DNA of 64,000 nt from Marinobacter sp. S6332 (GCF_023016045.1 NZ_JALKAP010000002.1:62001-126000), one strand, 5' to 3'. Counted from the stretch's first letter, positions 44,031-53,021 are shown. A program made the numbers and translations. The notes: generated from the sequence alone by a model not told the origin.

Positions 44031-44789
44031 ATGGGTCCCGGAGATGACAGTTTGGTAGGAAAATTCTGGAGGCCAGCACGTCCACGTAAAAGAAAGCGCC
44101 AGACCCGCCGCAACCTGTGGCAGTCCCGCATAAAATGGTACGGGCTTCCGGTTCTGGGTTTGGTTGTCGGTGTCTGGGCTACTCTGCGTTTTAGCTTGCT
44201 TGCTCCGGACCCACCTGTAAACCCGAACGATCTGTGTGAAATTTTTCGTGAGCACACCGTTTGGTACGACTACGCAAAAGAGTCTCAGGAACGCTGGGGC
44301 ACCCCCATTGCCACTCAAATGGCATTCGTATATTACGAATCATCGTTCCGCAGCCATGCCCGGCCACCCAGAACTCTACTATGGGGCTTTATACCCTGGT
44401 CTCGTCCAACCACTGCCTATGGATATGCGCAGGCGCTGGATCCAGCTTGGGGGGAGTACCTTGCGGCCAATGGGGATGGCATTTTTACCGTGCGTACAGA
44501 CATGGAATACGCTCTGGATTTCGTAGGCTGGTACAACCATCTGACTAATCGCCAGCTTGGCATTCCATTCTATAACCCGCGCCAGCTGTATCTTGCTTAT
44601 CATGAGGGCCGTGGTGGCTACGCTCGCAAAACGTTTGCGCGTAAGCCCGAGGTTACAGCTTTAGCTTCACGGGTTCAGGCCCGCGCTTTCCGTTACGACA
44701 ACCAGCTCAAATCCTGTGAGCAGGAGTTCCAATGTTGGCGCTGGTATCAGTTCTGGCCATTTTGTAGCGCGAACCCATCGCCCCAGTAA
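44031..44789 (+). CDS. Transglycosylase SLT-domain 4-like membrane protein
   Basis: 252 residues. A basic N-terminal tail (RPARPRKRKRQTRRNL) precedes one membrane segment at about residues 37-55, so the bulk is periplasmic. The SLT-type region has MAFVYYESSFRSHARPPR with the likely catalytic Glu, TTAYGYAQALDPAWGEYL and YLAYHEGRGGYARKTF. This matches a subgroup of SLT-related proteins often annotated as lipoproteins or lytic transglycosylase-like. Cleavage of peptidoglycan glycan strands is inferred. Its stop (44789) touches the convergent LysR stop (44790) with no gap. Confidence 0.8.
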   Translation: MGPGDDSLVGKFWRPARPRKRKRQTRRNLWQSRIKWYGLPVLGLVVGVWATLRFSLLAPDPPVNPNDLCEIFREHTVWYDYAKESQERWGTPIATQMAFVYYESSFRSHARPPRTLLWGFIPWSRPTTAYGYAQALDPAWGEYLAANGDGIFTVRTDMEYALDFVGWYNHLTNRQLGIPFYNPRQLYLAYHEGRGGYARKTFARKPEVTALASRVQARAFRYDNQLKSCEQEFQCWRWYQFWPFCSANPSPQ

Positions 44790-45689
44790 TCAGGCTACCG
44801 GATTAAACTCAATAGCGGCTGCCTGCGCCTGTAAGCGGTCCACCAGAAACTCCATCACAATACGAACTCTCGCCATCTGGTGCGTGTCCTGGCTTACATG
44901 CACCCATAGATCAACACTTTCACCCTCAAGAGGGTCTGACAGGCGGCGTAACTCTTTTGTGCCCTCTCCCAAATAACATGGCAATACCGCAAGGCCTGCA
45001 CCTGATCGCGCCAGCGCATGCATGGCATGCAAGCTGTTGCAGCGGATAACGGAAGTGGCATTTTTCAAATGCTTGCGATACCAGCGACCTGTTGCCAGAT
45101 GGCTAAAGGTGTCATCCGGAATTATCCAAAGACACTCCTCGGGCTGGTTTTCAATATCCATATTACGATGGCGGCGGCAATAGCTGGCAGAGCCATAGAC
45201 TGCGGATTCAATCGCGGCTATGCGTTCACCTTCCAGAGTTGCCTGGGGTTTGTTCTCAGGGCGCAGAGTGAGGTCCGCTTCCCTATGCGTGAGATTGGTT
45301 ACGTCGTTATCGGTAAGAACCTCTAACTCAATATCCGGATACTCACGCACCAACTCGGCCAAAACCGATCCGAGCAGCTCACTCATCATCGTGTCTTCAG
45401 CCGCTAAACGTACCTTCCCTACCGGAGCTGCATCCTGTCCGACCAGCTTGCGCTCGAGATTTTCCATCTCCACGGACAGTTTTTCGGCATTACGGAAGGC
45501 GGTTTCTCCCACTGGAGTTAGCTGTAATCCATCTCGGTTGCGCTCAAAAAACTGCACCCCCAAAGACTCTTCCATCTGGTCTAGCCGGCGCAAAACCGTC
45601 GTTTGATGAACGCCTAGTATTTCTCCAGCTTTAGCGAGAGTTCCACCTATTGCCAGAGCGTGTATATATCGAAGATAATCCCAATCCAT
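44790..45689 (-). CDS. LysR family transcriptional regulator
   Basis: 299 residues. N-terminal helix-turn-helix (GGTLAKAGEILGVHQTTVLRRLDQMEESLGVQFFER) and a substrate-binding domain from about residue 90. It is divergent from a small basic protein gene (45833); an inverted repeat TTGCAACGT...ACGCTGCAA lies between them. The helix-turn-helix with 'HQTTVLRRL' is close to regulators that often act on a neighbouring divergent gene. Effector unknown. Confidence 0.9.
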   Translation of the reverse strand: MDWDYLRYIHALAIGGTLAKAGEILGVHQTTVLRRLDQMEESLGVQFFERNRDGLQLTPVGETAFRNAEKLSVEMENLERKLVGQDAAPVGKVRLAAEDTMMSELLGSVLAELVREYPDIELEVLTDNDVTNLTHREADLTLRPENKPQATLEGERIAAIESAVYGSASYCRRHRNMDIENQPEECLWIIPDDTFSHLATGRWYRKHLKNATSVIRCNSLHAMHALARSGAGLAVLPCYLGEGTKELRRLSDPLEGESVDLWVHVSQDTHQMARVRIVMEFLVDRLQAQAAAIEFNPVA

Positions 45690-45702
45690 AGCTACTGCAT
45701 AT

Positions 45703-45742
45703 TTGCAACGTGAGTACGGAGTTTAACGTATTTACGCTGCAA
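45703..45742. promoter_or_regulatory. Candidate LysR operator
   Basis: TTGCAACGT (45703-45711) and ACGCTGCAA (45734-45742) form an inverted repeat (8 of 9 matching) separated by 22 bp. The right half covers the -35 of the promoter for the 64-residue gene, and the left half lies 14 bp from the LysR start. Confidence 0.4.
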
Positions 45743-45759
45743 AAAAATACCCCTATAAT
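45731..45759 (+). promoter_or_regulatory. Promoter of the 64-residue basic protein gene
   Basis: -35 TTTACG (45731-45736), 17-bp spacer, -10 TATAAT (45754-45759). The perfect -10 and spacing make this one of the clearer promoters in the window. It gives a leader of about 65 nt before the ATG at 45833. Confidence 0.6.
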
Positions 45760-45832
45760 TGGCGGTAAATTCGGGTAATCCCATTTTATTCACTGATAAT
45801 TAGCAACTCACCAGATAAGGGAGGAAGTCGCT

Positions 45833-46027
45833 ATGGCACAAAGACATATGACAACCGTTAAACCGCTACCGTCCAGTATCCTCCACAACAGTACTGCGGT
45901 GAGAAGTCAGCACACACGTGCGGCTGCAAAGATGGCGGTTCAATTTATGAGCCGTAAACTACGGTCATTTAACCGTAAGGCTGTAGCTGTAACGCCTGAT
46001 ATCACCCAGATGCAAGGCGGACACTGA
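45833..46027 (+). CDS. Small basic hypothetical protein, 64 residues
   Basis: Begins MAQRHMTTVKPLPSSILHN and ends TQMQGGH. GGGAGG lies 8-9 bp before the ATG, and it has its own promoter and a strong terminator, so it looks like a real free-standing gene. It is rich in Arg, Lys, Ser and Ala with few acidic residues; the middle AAAKMAVQFMSRKLRSFNRKAV could bind nucleic acid or membrane. No family recognised. Confidence 0.65.
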   Translation: MAQRHMTTVKPLPSSILHNSTAVRSQHTRAAAKMAVQFMSRKLRSFNRKAVAVTPDITQMQGGH

Positions 46028-46092
46028 TTCCAGTCGGGCTAACGTAAAGAGCTGCACCATATAGCGCAGCCCTGAAGCAACTAGCCAAACTG

Positions 46093-46132
46093 AAAACGCC
46101 GGTGGTTCTGATCTCAGAACCACCGGCGTTTT
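46093..46132. terminator. Strong bidirectional terminator
   Basis: A 19-bp perfect stem (46093-46111 with 46114-46132), beginning AAAACGCCGGTGG and ending in TTTT, works in either direction between the 64-residue gene and the acyl-CoA ligase. Confidence 0.85.
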
Positions 46133-46143
46133 GCATTGCTACG

Positions 46144-47826
46144 CTAGAACTCCCACACCACTTTCTTTTTCTGCTCAAACCAAGCATCCATTTTGCGGTT
46201 GTATACATCCTCAATCACATTACGCTTGATTTTCATGGTGGGCGTCAGCATGCCGTTTTCCATGGTCCAAAGCTCTTTCACCACCACAACAAACGACACT
46301 TTTTCATGGGCCTCGCAGCCTTCGTTCACCGCATCCAATTCGTTTAGCAGCTCCTGCTCCAGCTCCTCCCGGTTCATACCTGCTGCAAGCGCATCCCGAA
46401 CCTCCTCTGATAGAAGCAACATTAGGCAGGGTTGAGGCTGGTTTGCACCAGCCACACAGACAGCTTCCACCGATGGATGATTAAACCGATTTTCAATAGG
46501 AACCGGCACAACATATTTACCCTTCGAGGTTTTGAACAGGTCTTTTACTCTCCCCGTAATCTTCAGGTAACCATCGGCGTTGATTTCACCCATGTCGCCG
46601 GTTTTGAGAAAACCATCGGGGGTAACGTCTTCGCGAGTTTTCGCTTCATCCTGATAGTAGCCCAACATCATGCCGGGGCTCTTCACCAGCAACTCTCCAC
46701 CATCGCCTATACGGTGTTCTACCCCGGGGTTTGCTACACCTACATAGCCGATTCTGGCCTGTCCGGGTCGGCTCGCGTGGGAGTAACCGAAGTTTTCTGT
46801 CATGCCGTAAACCTCCAGCAATTCCAGCCCAAGGCCCCGGTACCAGGTAATTATTTCTTCAGACAAAGGCGCCGCTCCTGTTAGAGCGGCCCTGCAATGA
46901 TCCAACCCCAGCTGTTTGAGAACCTTCTTTTTAACCACGGAGCGGATTAACGGAATATTGAATAATAGTTTTTGCTTTTTAGGCGGCAACTTGGCGTTAA
47001 TGCCAAGGTAAAATTTCATCCACAGCCGAGGAACCGAGAAGAACAGAGTGGGCCGGGCACGCTGTAAATCCTGCTGGAAGGTATCCAGTGTATTGGCAAA
47101 ATACACATGAAAGCCGAAGTACAGCGATTGGGTTTCAACAGCCGCTCGTTCAGCCACGTGGGCCAGAGGCAGGTAAGACAGCATGCGATCCTCTGACGAA
47201 GCCGTGAACATCTGCTGCAAACCATCTGCAACTGACATCATCGCGCGAAAACTGTGCATCACACCTTTGGGGCGCCCGGTACTTCCAGAGGTGTAAGCAA
47301 TGGTGGCCAAGCTATCGGGGTCCGGCAGTACCGGCGCTGCGGGCTCATGCTCGGCAATGATATCCAGCCACTTGGGCGTGTCATCTCGCGGCGACATAGG
47401 CAAAGAGATAATAGGAAGATCGGTAGGAATGTGCCCTTTTATATCGTTCCAACCATCCGCTGTTCCGTCGAGCTTACCCAGAAACAGAAGTTTTGCTCCA
47501 CTGTGCTCAAGGATATAAGCAGCCGACTCGCCATTAAGCGTAGGGTAAAGCGGCACAGAAACATGTCCGGCCGCCCAAATAGCAAGATCTGACAACAGCC
47601 AGTGAGCACTATTTTTGCCCAGAATGGCGATTTTGCTGCGTTCTGACAGCCCAAGGCTGTTGATATGAGCCGCCATGCGTGAAACCTGATCAGCGGCTTG
47701 TTTCCAAGTAATGTCTGCAACAGAGCCGTCAGGGTATGGCTGGGTCAGATATACCTTTTCGGGGATTTTTTCTGCCCAATAGTATAAACAGTGCAAAGAT
47801 GTCTGCCTGTCGGGATTCACTGCCAT
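46144..47826 (-). CDS. Long-chain fatty acid-CoA ligase (FadD15/bubblegum-type)
   Basis: 560 residues, shorter than the usual about 600 of the family. Adenylate motif ATIAYTSGSTGRPKGVMHSF at about residue 172, then VYGMTENFGYSH (about 336), GFLKTGDMGEINADGYLKITGRVKDLFKTSKGKYVVPVPIEN (about 405-445). The 'KTSKGKYVVP' pattern is typical of eukaryote-like long-chain acyl-CoA synthetases as distinct from FadD. The enzyme activates long-chain fatty acids. It is the second AMP-forming ligase in the window and is not adjacent to other lipid genes. Confidence 0.92.
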   Translation of the reverse strand: MAVNPDRQTSLHCLYYWAEKIPEKVYLTQPYPDGSVADITWKQAADQVSRMAAHINSLGLSERSKIAILGKNSAHWLLSDLAIWAAGHVSVPLYPTLNGESAAYILEHSGAKLLFLGKLDGTADGWNDIKGHIPTDLPIISLPMSPRDDTPKWLDIIAEHEPAAPVLPDPDSLATIAYTSGSTGRPKGVMHSFRAMMSVADGLQQMFTASSEDRMLSYLPLAHVAERAAVETQSLYFGFHVYFANTLDTFQQDLQRARPTLFFSVPRLWMKFYLGINAKLPPKKQKLLFNIPLIRSVVKKKVLKQLGLDHCRAALTGAAPLSEEIITWYRGLGLELLEVYGMTENFGYSHASRPGQARIGYVGVANPGVEHRIGDGGELLVKSPGMMLGYYQDEAKTREDVTPDGFLKTGDMGEINADGYLKITGRVKDLFKTSKGKYVVPVPIENRFNHPSVEAVCVAGANQPQPCLMLLLSEEVRDALAAGMNREELEQELLNELDAVNEGCEAHEKVSFVVVVKELWTMENGMLTPTMKIKRNVIEDVYNRKMDAWFEQKKKVVWEF

Positions 47827-48083
47827 GAAAACTCCTTATTTTTGTTATCGCTGTCAGCACTAGGCCAACTTTAAGATATAGACCCAGTTTAATAAGTGTC
47901 AGTACGGATAGTAGCGGTATTTTGTGAGACCTCAATGGCATTAAACACCTGCGTCACTGACTAAACCATCCCATATTCGACAAGTGGCTGAGTGAGGCTG
48001 ATAATTTTTATGTGACATTCGTCAAGATTGGTCTAGAGTGGAAATTGCAGCGTATCGAATTCCATCACTCATAGGAGACCACC

Positions 48084-48191
48084 ATGAGACAATCGACCCG
48101 CTCTTTCCTAATTTTCCCTGCTTGGGGATTTATCCTGCTTGGATCAGCCGCTTTTTTATACAGCGCCTACGCAGGCATGCTTGGCACCTGA
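48084..48191 (+). CDS. Small membrane protein, 35 residues
   Basis: Reads MRQSTRSFLIFPAWGFILLG and continues to YAGMLGT. GGAGA lies 6-7 bp before the ATG. A basic N-terminus is followed by one membrane segment of about 20 residues, the form of bacterial micropeptides. It sits in the 400-bp gap between the ligase and the Lrp-type gene. No family recognised. Confidence 0.5.
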   Translation: MRQSTRSFLIFPAWGFILLGSAAFLYSAYAGMLGT

Positions 48192-48223
48192 GAATCTTGC
48201 GTTAGCACAACACGAGAAAGCGC

Positions 48224-48652
48224 CTAGCGGCGGAAGCGGGTTTCTAAAACCACTGCCGAGTTAGTGCGCTCAACACCCTCAAGATTACCAATCTCATCCA
48301 ATACAGCACTCAGCTCTTCCAAAGACCGTGCTTGCAAAATTGCTATAAGATCGTACTCCCCGCTTACCGAAAACAGCTGTGATACCTGACTAATACCTTC
48401 AAGCAATGAGTTTGTTCGTGCCGTCAGCTTCTGGGCAACCTTTATAGAAACATGTGCCTCAACTTGGTTGGACGAAAAAGCTCCTCCCAATTGGACGGCA
48501 TAGCCCGCAATAACACCGGTGGATTCCAGCCGAGCTATCCTGTTTTGCACGGTTGAGCGCGACAGGTCTAGCGCCTTAGCTAAGTCCGTAATGCTGATTC
48601 TGGCGTTTTGCCGCAGCAGCATAAGCAGCTTCTGGTCTTTATCGTTGATCAT
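48224..48652 (-). CDS. Lrp/AsnC family transcriptional regulator
   Basis: 142 residues from the ATG at 48652, matching the usual Lrp start (MINDKDQKLLMLLRQNARIS). Longer in-frame starts (48694, 48703) have no ribosome site. N-terminal helix-turn-helix ITDLAKALDLSRSTVQNRIARLE, C-terminal RAM domain with VSGEYDLIAILQA. Divergent from astA by 116 bp, so control of arginine catabolism by this regulator is plausible. Confidence 0.9.
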   Translation of the reverse strand: MINDKDQKLLMLLRQNARISITDLAKALDLSRSTVQNRIARLESTGVIAGYAVQLGGAFSSNQVEAHVSIKVAQKLTARTNSLLEGISQVSQLFSVSGEYDLIAILQARSLEELSAVLDEIGNLEGVERTNSAVVLETRFRR

Positions 48653-48768
48653 TTTGGCAAGCCGCTGGGTTATTTTGGTAAAAGCATAGCTCATTACGAT
48701 CAAAATGCATCTGCAAACTGGCAGAGCCCCACGGCATACTGTTTCGAAACAACGTCAGGTTGCAGCCC

Positions 48769-49875
48769 ATGATCATTCGCCCTATTACCGACAAAGATCT
48801 GGACACCCTGTTTCAGATAGCCGAAGAGTCCGGCCCGGGGTTCACATCTCTAATGCCAAACAGGGACGCTTTGGCACAAAAAGTTGACCATTCCATGGCC
48901 AGTTTTGAGCGCAAGGTGGTTCGTCCTGCCGATGAGCACTATTTGTTTGTGCTTGAGGATGAAGCCACTGGCGACATTATGGGCACCACCGGCATTGAGG
49001 CCAACGCAGGGCATACTCAGCCGCTTTACCATTTCCGGCGCAATACGGTTACTCACCACTCCCGGGACCTTGATCTTCGCCATAGCGTAGAAACCCTCAC
49101 CCGCTGCAACCATTACACCGGCTATTCCGAAATTTGCTCGCTCTATTTACGACCGGAATTTCGTCAGGCCAACGCGGGGAAACTACTCTCCCGGGTACGC
49201 TTCCTATTCATGGCCCTCCACCCTGAGCGTTTTTCACAAAACATAATTGCCGAAATGCGTGGAGTTTCAGACGCTTCCGGTCAGTCACCTTTCTGGAATT
49301 GGTTGAGAGCCCACTTCGTGGATATGGAGTTCAGTCAGGCTACGCATTTGGTTGGCGCTGGCTACACGGACTTCATTGATGAGCTGATGCCATCTCATCC
49401 ACTTTATACCTGCCTTATGAGCCAAGCAGCCCGCACGGTTCTCAGCCAAGTGCACAGCCAAACCCGGCCAGCTTTGCGGATACTTGAAGCAGAAGGGTTT
49501 CAACACAAAGGGTTTATAGATCTTTTTGATGCGGGGCCAACGGTTGAATGTGCACTGGCGGATATTCGCAGTGTGAGAGCTTCTACAGCTTGCAGAGTTA
49601 GTATTGATGAGTCGGAAACACTTGGAAGAAGCGGGCTTGGGCATAGGCAACACGTGGCAAACGAGCCAACGCTTATAACCAACGCAGGTACAGTAGACTT
49701 TCGGGCAACGATCACAGCCGACTCATTCGAGGAGTCGGGTAACCTGATCATTTCTCCTGCGATGGCTGACAAACTTCACCTTGAAGACGGCGATCTCTCG
49801 CGCATTTTGCCGTTGAGCCACGCGAGACCAGCACAAACCCGAAATACCGCCATGGAGTTAAGTTATGCATACTGA
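48769..49875 (+). CDS. astA: Arginine N-succinyltransferase AstA
   Basis: 368 residues from the ATG 48769. First enzyme of the arginine succinyltransferase (AST) pathway, succinylating arginine with succinyl-CoA. It begins MIIRPITDKDLDTLFQIAEESGPGFTSLMPNRDAL, and contains EICSLYLRPEFRQANAGKLLSRVRFLF, EMRGVSDASGQSPFWNWLRAHFVDMEF and TRPALRILEAEGFQHKGFIDLFDAGP. Not preceded by astC or followed by astD/B/E in this window, so the rest of the pathway is elsewhere. Stop overlaps the DUF1338 start (11 bp). Confidence 0.92.
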   Translation: MIIRPITDKDLDTLFQIAEESGPGFTSLMPNRDALAQKVDHSMASFERKVVRPADEHYLFVLEDEATGDIMGTTGIEANAGHTQPLYHFRRNTVTHHSRDLDLRHSVETLTRCNHYTGYSEICSLYLRPEFRQANAGKLLSRVRFLFMALHPERFSQNIIAEMRGVSDASGQSPFWNWLRAHFVDMEFSQATHLVGAGYTDFIDELMPSHPLYTCLMSQAARTVLSQVHSQTRPALRILEAEGFQHKGFIDLFDAGPTVECALADIRSVRASTACRVSIDESETLGRSGLGHRQHVANEPTLITNAGTVDFRATITADSFEESGNLIISPAMADKLHLEDGDLSRILPLSHARPAQTRNTAMELSYAY

Positions 49876-50671
49876 TCGCAACGCTTTATTCGGAAACCTT
49901 TGGGCGAATTATCAAAATGTTACGCCATCGGCTGTGCAAATACATCGTATTTTGGGGGCCGAGGAAGGCCAAGCAATCATCAACGATCATATCGCGCTGC
50001 GCACCTTCAACTTGCAGCCTGTAGGGTTGGATGCACTTGCAGAACATTTTCTGGGCTTAGGGTACCGAGAAGGAGGCGAATACCACTTCAAAGCCAAAAA
50101 GCTCTATGCCCGCCATTATGAGCACCCGGACCCAGAGGCTCCACGGGTGTTTATTTCAGAGTTGCTAACGGAACAATGCTCACCAGAGCTTCAAACAGTG
50201 GTGAAAAAGTTAGTCGAAGGAGTCACAGAGGAAAGCGTTGCTGCAGACAATTTTCTGTATTCAGGCCGACATTGGAGTTTGGATTACGACACCTATCGCA
50301 TGCTGTTAGACGAAAGCGAATATGCAGCTTGGCTCGCAGCTTGGGGTTACCGGGCAAATCACTTCACCGTAAGCGTAAATCATCTGCATAACTTTAAGAC
50401 AGTCGCTGATATCAACCAACTCTTGAAGGATAGCGGCTTCAAGGTGAATGCTTCCGGCGGCGAAGTGAAAGGCTCTCCGGAGGATTTGCTCGAGCAGTCT
50501 TCCACCATGGCCGACCGGGTTCCGGTTCAGTTTAGTGATCGGGAAGTAACCATTCCCAGCTGCTTTTATGAGTTCGCATTACGCTATGCCAAGCCCGACG
50601 GCAGCCTTTACAGCGGGTTTGTGGCCGCCTCTGCAGACAAGATCTTCGAGAGTACCAACGCCAGTATGTAA
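49865..50671 (+). CDS. DUF1338 family protein (2-oxoadipate dioxygenase/decarboxylase-related)
   Basis: 268 residues, shorter than the about 460 of HglS-type enzymes. The family is a VOC-superfamily iron enzyme; HglS converts 2-oxoadipate to D-2-hydroxyglutarate in lysine breakdown. Candidate metal and substrate residues are visible: DHIALRTF (His, Arg), ANHFTVSVNHL (His) and FYEFALR (Glu). It overlaps astA by 11 bp and so is translated with it; a short DUF1338 gene within or beside ast operons is known in other gammaproteobacteria. Substrate in this context is unproven. Confidence 0.85.
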   Translation: MHTDRNALFGNLWANYQNVTPSAVQIHRILGAEEGQAIINDHIALRTFNLQPVGLDALAEHFLGLGYREGGEYHFKAKKLYARHYEHPDPEAPRVFISELLTEQCSPELQTVVKKLVEGVTEESVAADNFLYSGRHWSLDYDTYRMLLDESEYAAWLAAWGYRANHFTVSVNHLHNFKTVADINQLLKDSGFKVNASGGEVKGSPEDLLEQSSTMADRVPVQFSDREVTIPSCFYEFALRYAKPDGSLYSGFVAASADKIFESTNASM

Positions 50672-50880
50672 CTCTTAACGGCGCACTATGCAGGCCAGCA
50701 GACGCTGCTTACGCGCCGTTACAAAGAAACAACTTTCTACAACGGTGTGCAGCAAGTTAATTGTCTACTTTTTAAACGTCAGTATATTTAACAGGCAGCC
50801 AGTTGATAAGCATTGCAAGTGGCTACATAACAACAAAATGGCGGCAGCACCCCAAGGGCAAGCGCCGCTGGAGAAGAGAA

Positions 50881-51546
50881 ATGTCTGCATCCGTAAACCA
50901 TCTCGAAGAGCGCACCCAAGATTCGGGCGAACTGCTTGAAGACATCATGCCTTCGGCGATCACTCTGGCGATGATGCTGCGCCATAAAAAAATGGCCGCA
51001 TGGCTACGCTCAGAGCTCGATGGCTATCAGGATCATGATGCCGCCCCTCCCTATCGAAAAGATTTGCCTGGACACATTGTTGCGAAATCCCCTCAATACG
51101 GATGGATTCCAGCGCCGGTAAGTGATCAACAAACGACAGAGTTTGCTCACCTTGACCTGGTCGACGGCACCAAGTCTTTGGAAAAAATCTGCGTTAACAG
51201 CAAAAAAGGCGACGGCAATCGTCTGCTGCTTGATGCCGATGACATGGCCATCCTACAGAAGCAGATCAACCTCAGTGCCGAGCTGGCCATTAACCTCAGC
51301 AGAGACGTTTACTCAGGCATTCTCAGAACCGTGCGCGGCGCCGTGTATTTGTGGACACAGGCACTTATAGAAAAAGGCTTGGAGGGAGACCATAACCATT
51401 ACAGCCGTGAGGAACGTGCGCTGGTTGCAGAACTGGACAACCCAGAGCACTTTTGGCGCACAGCAATGGATGAGTTAGACACACTGCCAATCCCGGACGT
51501 GCGTTCTGCTGGATTTTTCGAACGGATGTTTGGGCGGGCAAGCTAG
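50881..51546 (+). CDS. AbiTii-domain protein
   Basis: 221 residues from the ATG 50881, with GGAG about 9 bp upstream; the longer frame (50803) has no site. The N-terminal SGELLEDIMPSAITLAMMLRHKKMAAWLRSELDGYQDHDAAPPYR fits the AbiTii domain (leucine-rich helices then W-x3-E-L-x-G-Y and P-x-Y-R), and the later ILRTVRGAVYLWTQALIEKGLEG matches its second half. AbiTii is named after a lactococcal abortive-infection system. No partner gene is nearby, so a defence role is not established. Confidence 0.7.
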   Translation: MSASVNHLEERTQDSGELLEDIMPSAITLAMMLRHKKMAAWLRSELDGYQDHDAAPPYRKDLPGHIVAKSPQYGWIPAPVSDQQTTEFAHLDLVDGTKSLEKICVNSKKGDGNRLLLDADDMAILQKQINLSAELAINLSRDVYSGILRTVRGAVYLWTQALIEKGLEGDHNHYSREERALVAELDNPEHFWRTAMDELDTLPIPDVRSAGFFERMFGRAS

Positions 51547-51621
51547 AGCACCACTGATTAGGCTAAACTACCACCTTGTTCCCGAACAATTCCATTTTGT
51601 TCCATGCAACAAGGAGTAGCG

Positions 51622-52119
51622 ATGAAGCCTATTGTCACACTTACAATTGCCTGCCTGCTCTTACTGACTGGCTGCCAGTCACTGTCAGACACTCCCCCTG
51701 AGAGCACGGCAGGCAATGAAAACCGGTCATCAAAAGCAGAAGCGGCAGACCGCAATACGGTTCTTCTGAGCGCCCAGCACTGCCTGAGCGAATACCTTAA
51801 GGAACAGGGCCGAGTTCATTACGGCCCCTGCCTCAAAATCATCACGATTAACGGTGATACGCCACAAGTTCGACAGGATGGCTTTATCGCCCTTCCCGTT
51901 GCTACCCCGATGACTCTCGGCATCAGTTGCGTCTATCGCCATGCCGACGGTTCGCCGATCCCCGTCACCATGGAAACAGCCGATTTCAGCATCTCTGCGC
52001 AAGCCTTCACCAAGTCAGGAAACCGTTGGTATCTGCACGCACACACGCAAGCAAGGCAGGTTATTGGTTGTGAGCCCACACTGTCACGATCAACAAAACC
52101 AACTCAGGCAACAGATTGA
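51622..52119 (+). CDS. Putative lipoprotein
   Basis: 165 residues from the ATG 51622, with AAGGAG 7 bp upstream. The signal peptide ends in the lipobox LTGC. The mature region is Ser/Thr-rich near the N-terminus, then has strands with two Cys pairs (HCLSEYL, GPCLKII, SCVYRH, IGCEP). No family recognised. It overlaps the alpha/beta hydrolase start, so the two are likely cotranscribed. Confidence 0.75.
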   Translation: MKPIVTLTIACLLLLTGCQSLSDTPPESTAGNENRSSKAEAADRNTVLLSAQHCLSEYLKEQGRVHYGPCLKIITINGDTPQVRQDGFIALPVATPMTLGISCVYRHADGSPIPVTMETADFSISAQAFTKSGNRWYLHAHTQARQVIGCEPTLSRSTKPTQATD

Positions 52120-53021
52120 AAACGCTGGTTCTGCGCGATGGGCGCACATTAGCCTACACAGACGTTGGCGACCCGCATGGATACCCTCTGATTTTCAGTC
52201 ACGGCATGCCAGGGTGTCGGGTTCAAGGCCAGTTTTTCCATAATCAAGCGCTGCGGCATGGCTTCAGAGTTCTTGCGCCTGATCGCCCCGGTATCGGTGG
52301 TTCAGATTATCAGCAGGGGCGCCAATTACTGAACTACCCAAAGGATATCGAGCAACTGGCAGATTCACTTGGCTTGGAGACATTCAGTCACTTCGGCTGG
52401 TCTAGCGGCGGGTCGCGCACTCTGGCCTGTTGTTACGCACTGAGTGAGAGAGTGGAACTGGGCGTTTGCCTCTCGGGTTACACCAATTTTTCAGAATACG
52501 ACAGCCGCCAAACACTGCGCGAGGGAGCCAACTGGCCAATTCCATGGCTGGCACGATATAGTCCCGGTCTCGTAAAGTTCTCAGTGCGACTTATAGCCCG
52601 CCTCTCCCGACGCCACCCAAGGCTATACATGCGGGAAGCGAAAAAGCTGGTTAACCAATCTGATCACGACCTGCTAAACCTGTTGCTGCGTGGAGATACC
52701 TTCCAACAAGATCAGATGGTCTGTATGGAAAGCGGCGGTAAGGCCATAGCAACCGACCTGCTCACCGAACTTAAGGACTGGGGTTTCCGCTTAAATCAGG
52801 TACCGACGCCTATTCTGATATACCAAGGAGAGGACGATGCATTCGTGCCCGTAGACTACGCACGTCACCTTGCGGAACATCTACCTAATGCAGAACTGAC
52901 TTTGCTTCCTGCCACTGGGCACCTCTACCCCTTAGCTGAAGATTTCCAAGACAAGCTGTTCACAAACATTCGCCGACGGCTAGCAAATAAAACTGATGTA
53001 AGGAGCCCTTTGCCATCATGA
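52116..53021 (+). CDS. Alpha/beta hydrolase
   Basis: 301 residues starting at TTG 52116, inside the end of the lipoprotein gene (4-bp overlap). Oxyanion region HGMPGC, nucleophile GWSSGG (Ser near residue 98), acid in YQGEDDAFVP and base His in TGHLYPL. Cytosolic esterase or hydrolase of unknown substrate. The stop overlaps the ZIP gene start by 4 bp. Confidence 0.85.
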   Translation: MKTLVLRDGRTLAYTDVGDPHGYPLIFSHGMPGCRVQGQFFHNQALRHGFRVLAPDRPGIGGSDYQQGRQLLNYPKDIEQLADSLGLETFSHFGWSSGGSRTLACCYALSERVELGVCLSGYTNFSEYDSRQTLREGANWPIPWLARYSPGLVKFSVRLIARLSRRHPRLYMREAKKLVNQSDHDLLNLLLRGDTFQQDQMVCMESGGKAIATDLLTELKDWGFRLNQVPTPILIYQGEDDAFVPVDYARHLAEHLPNAELTLLPATGHLYPLAEDFQDKLFTNIRRRLANKTDVRSPLPS

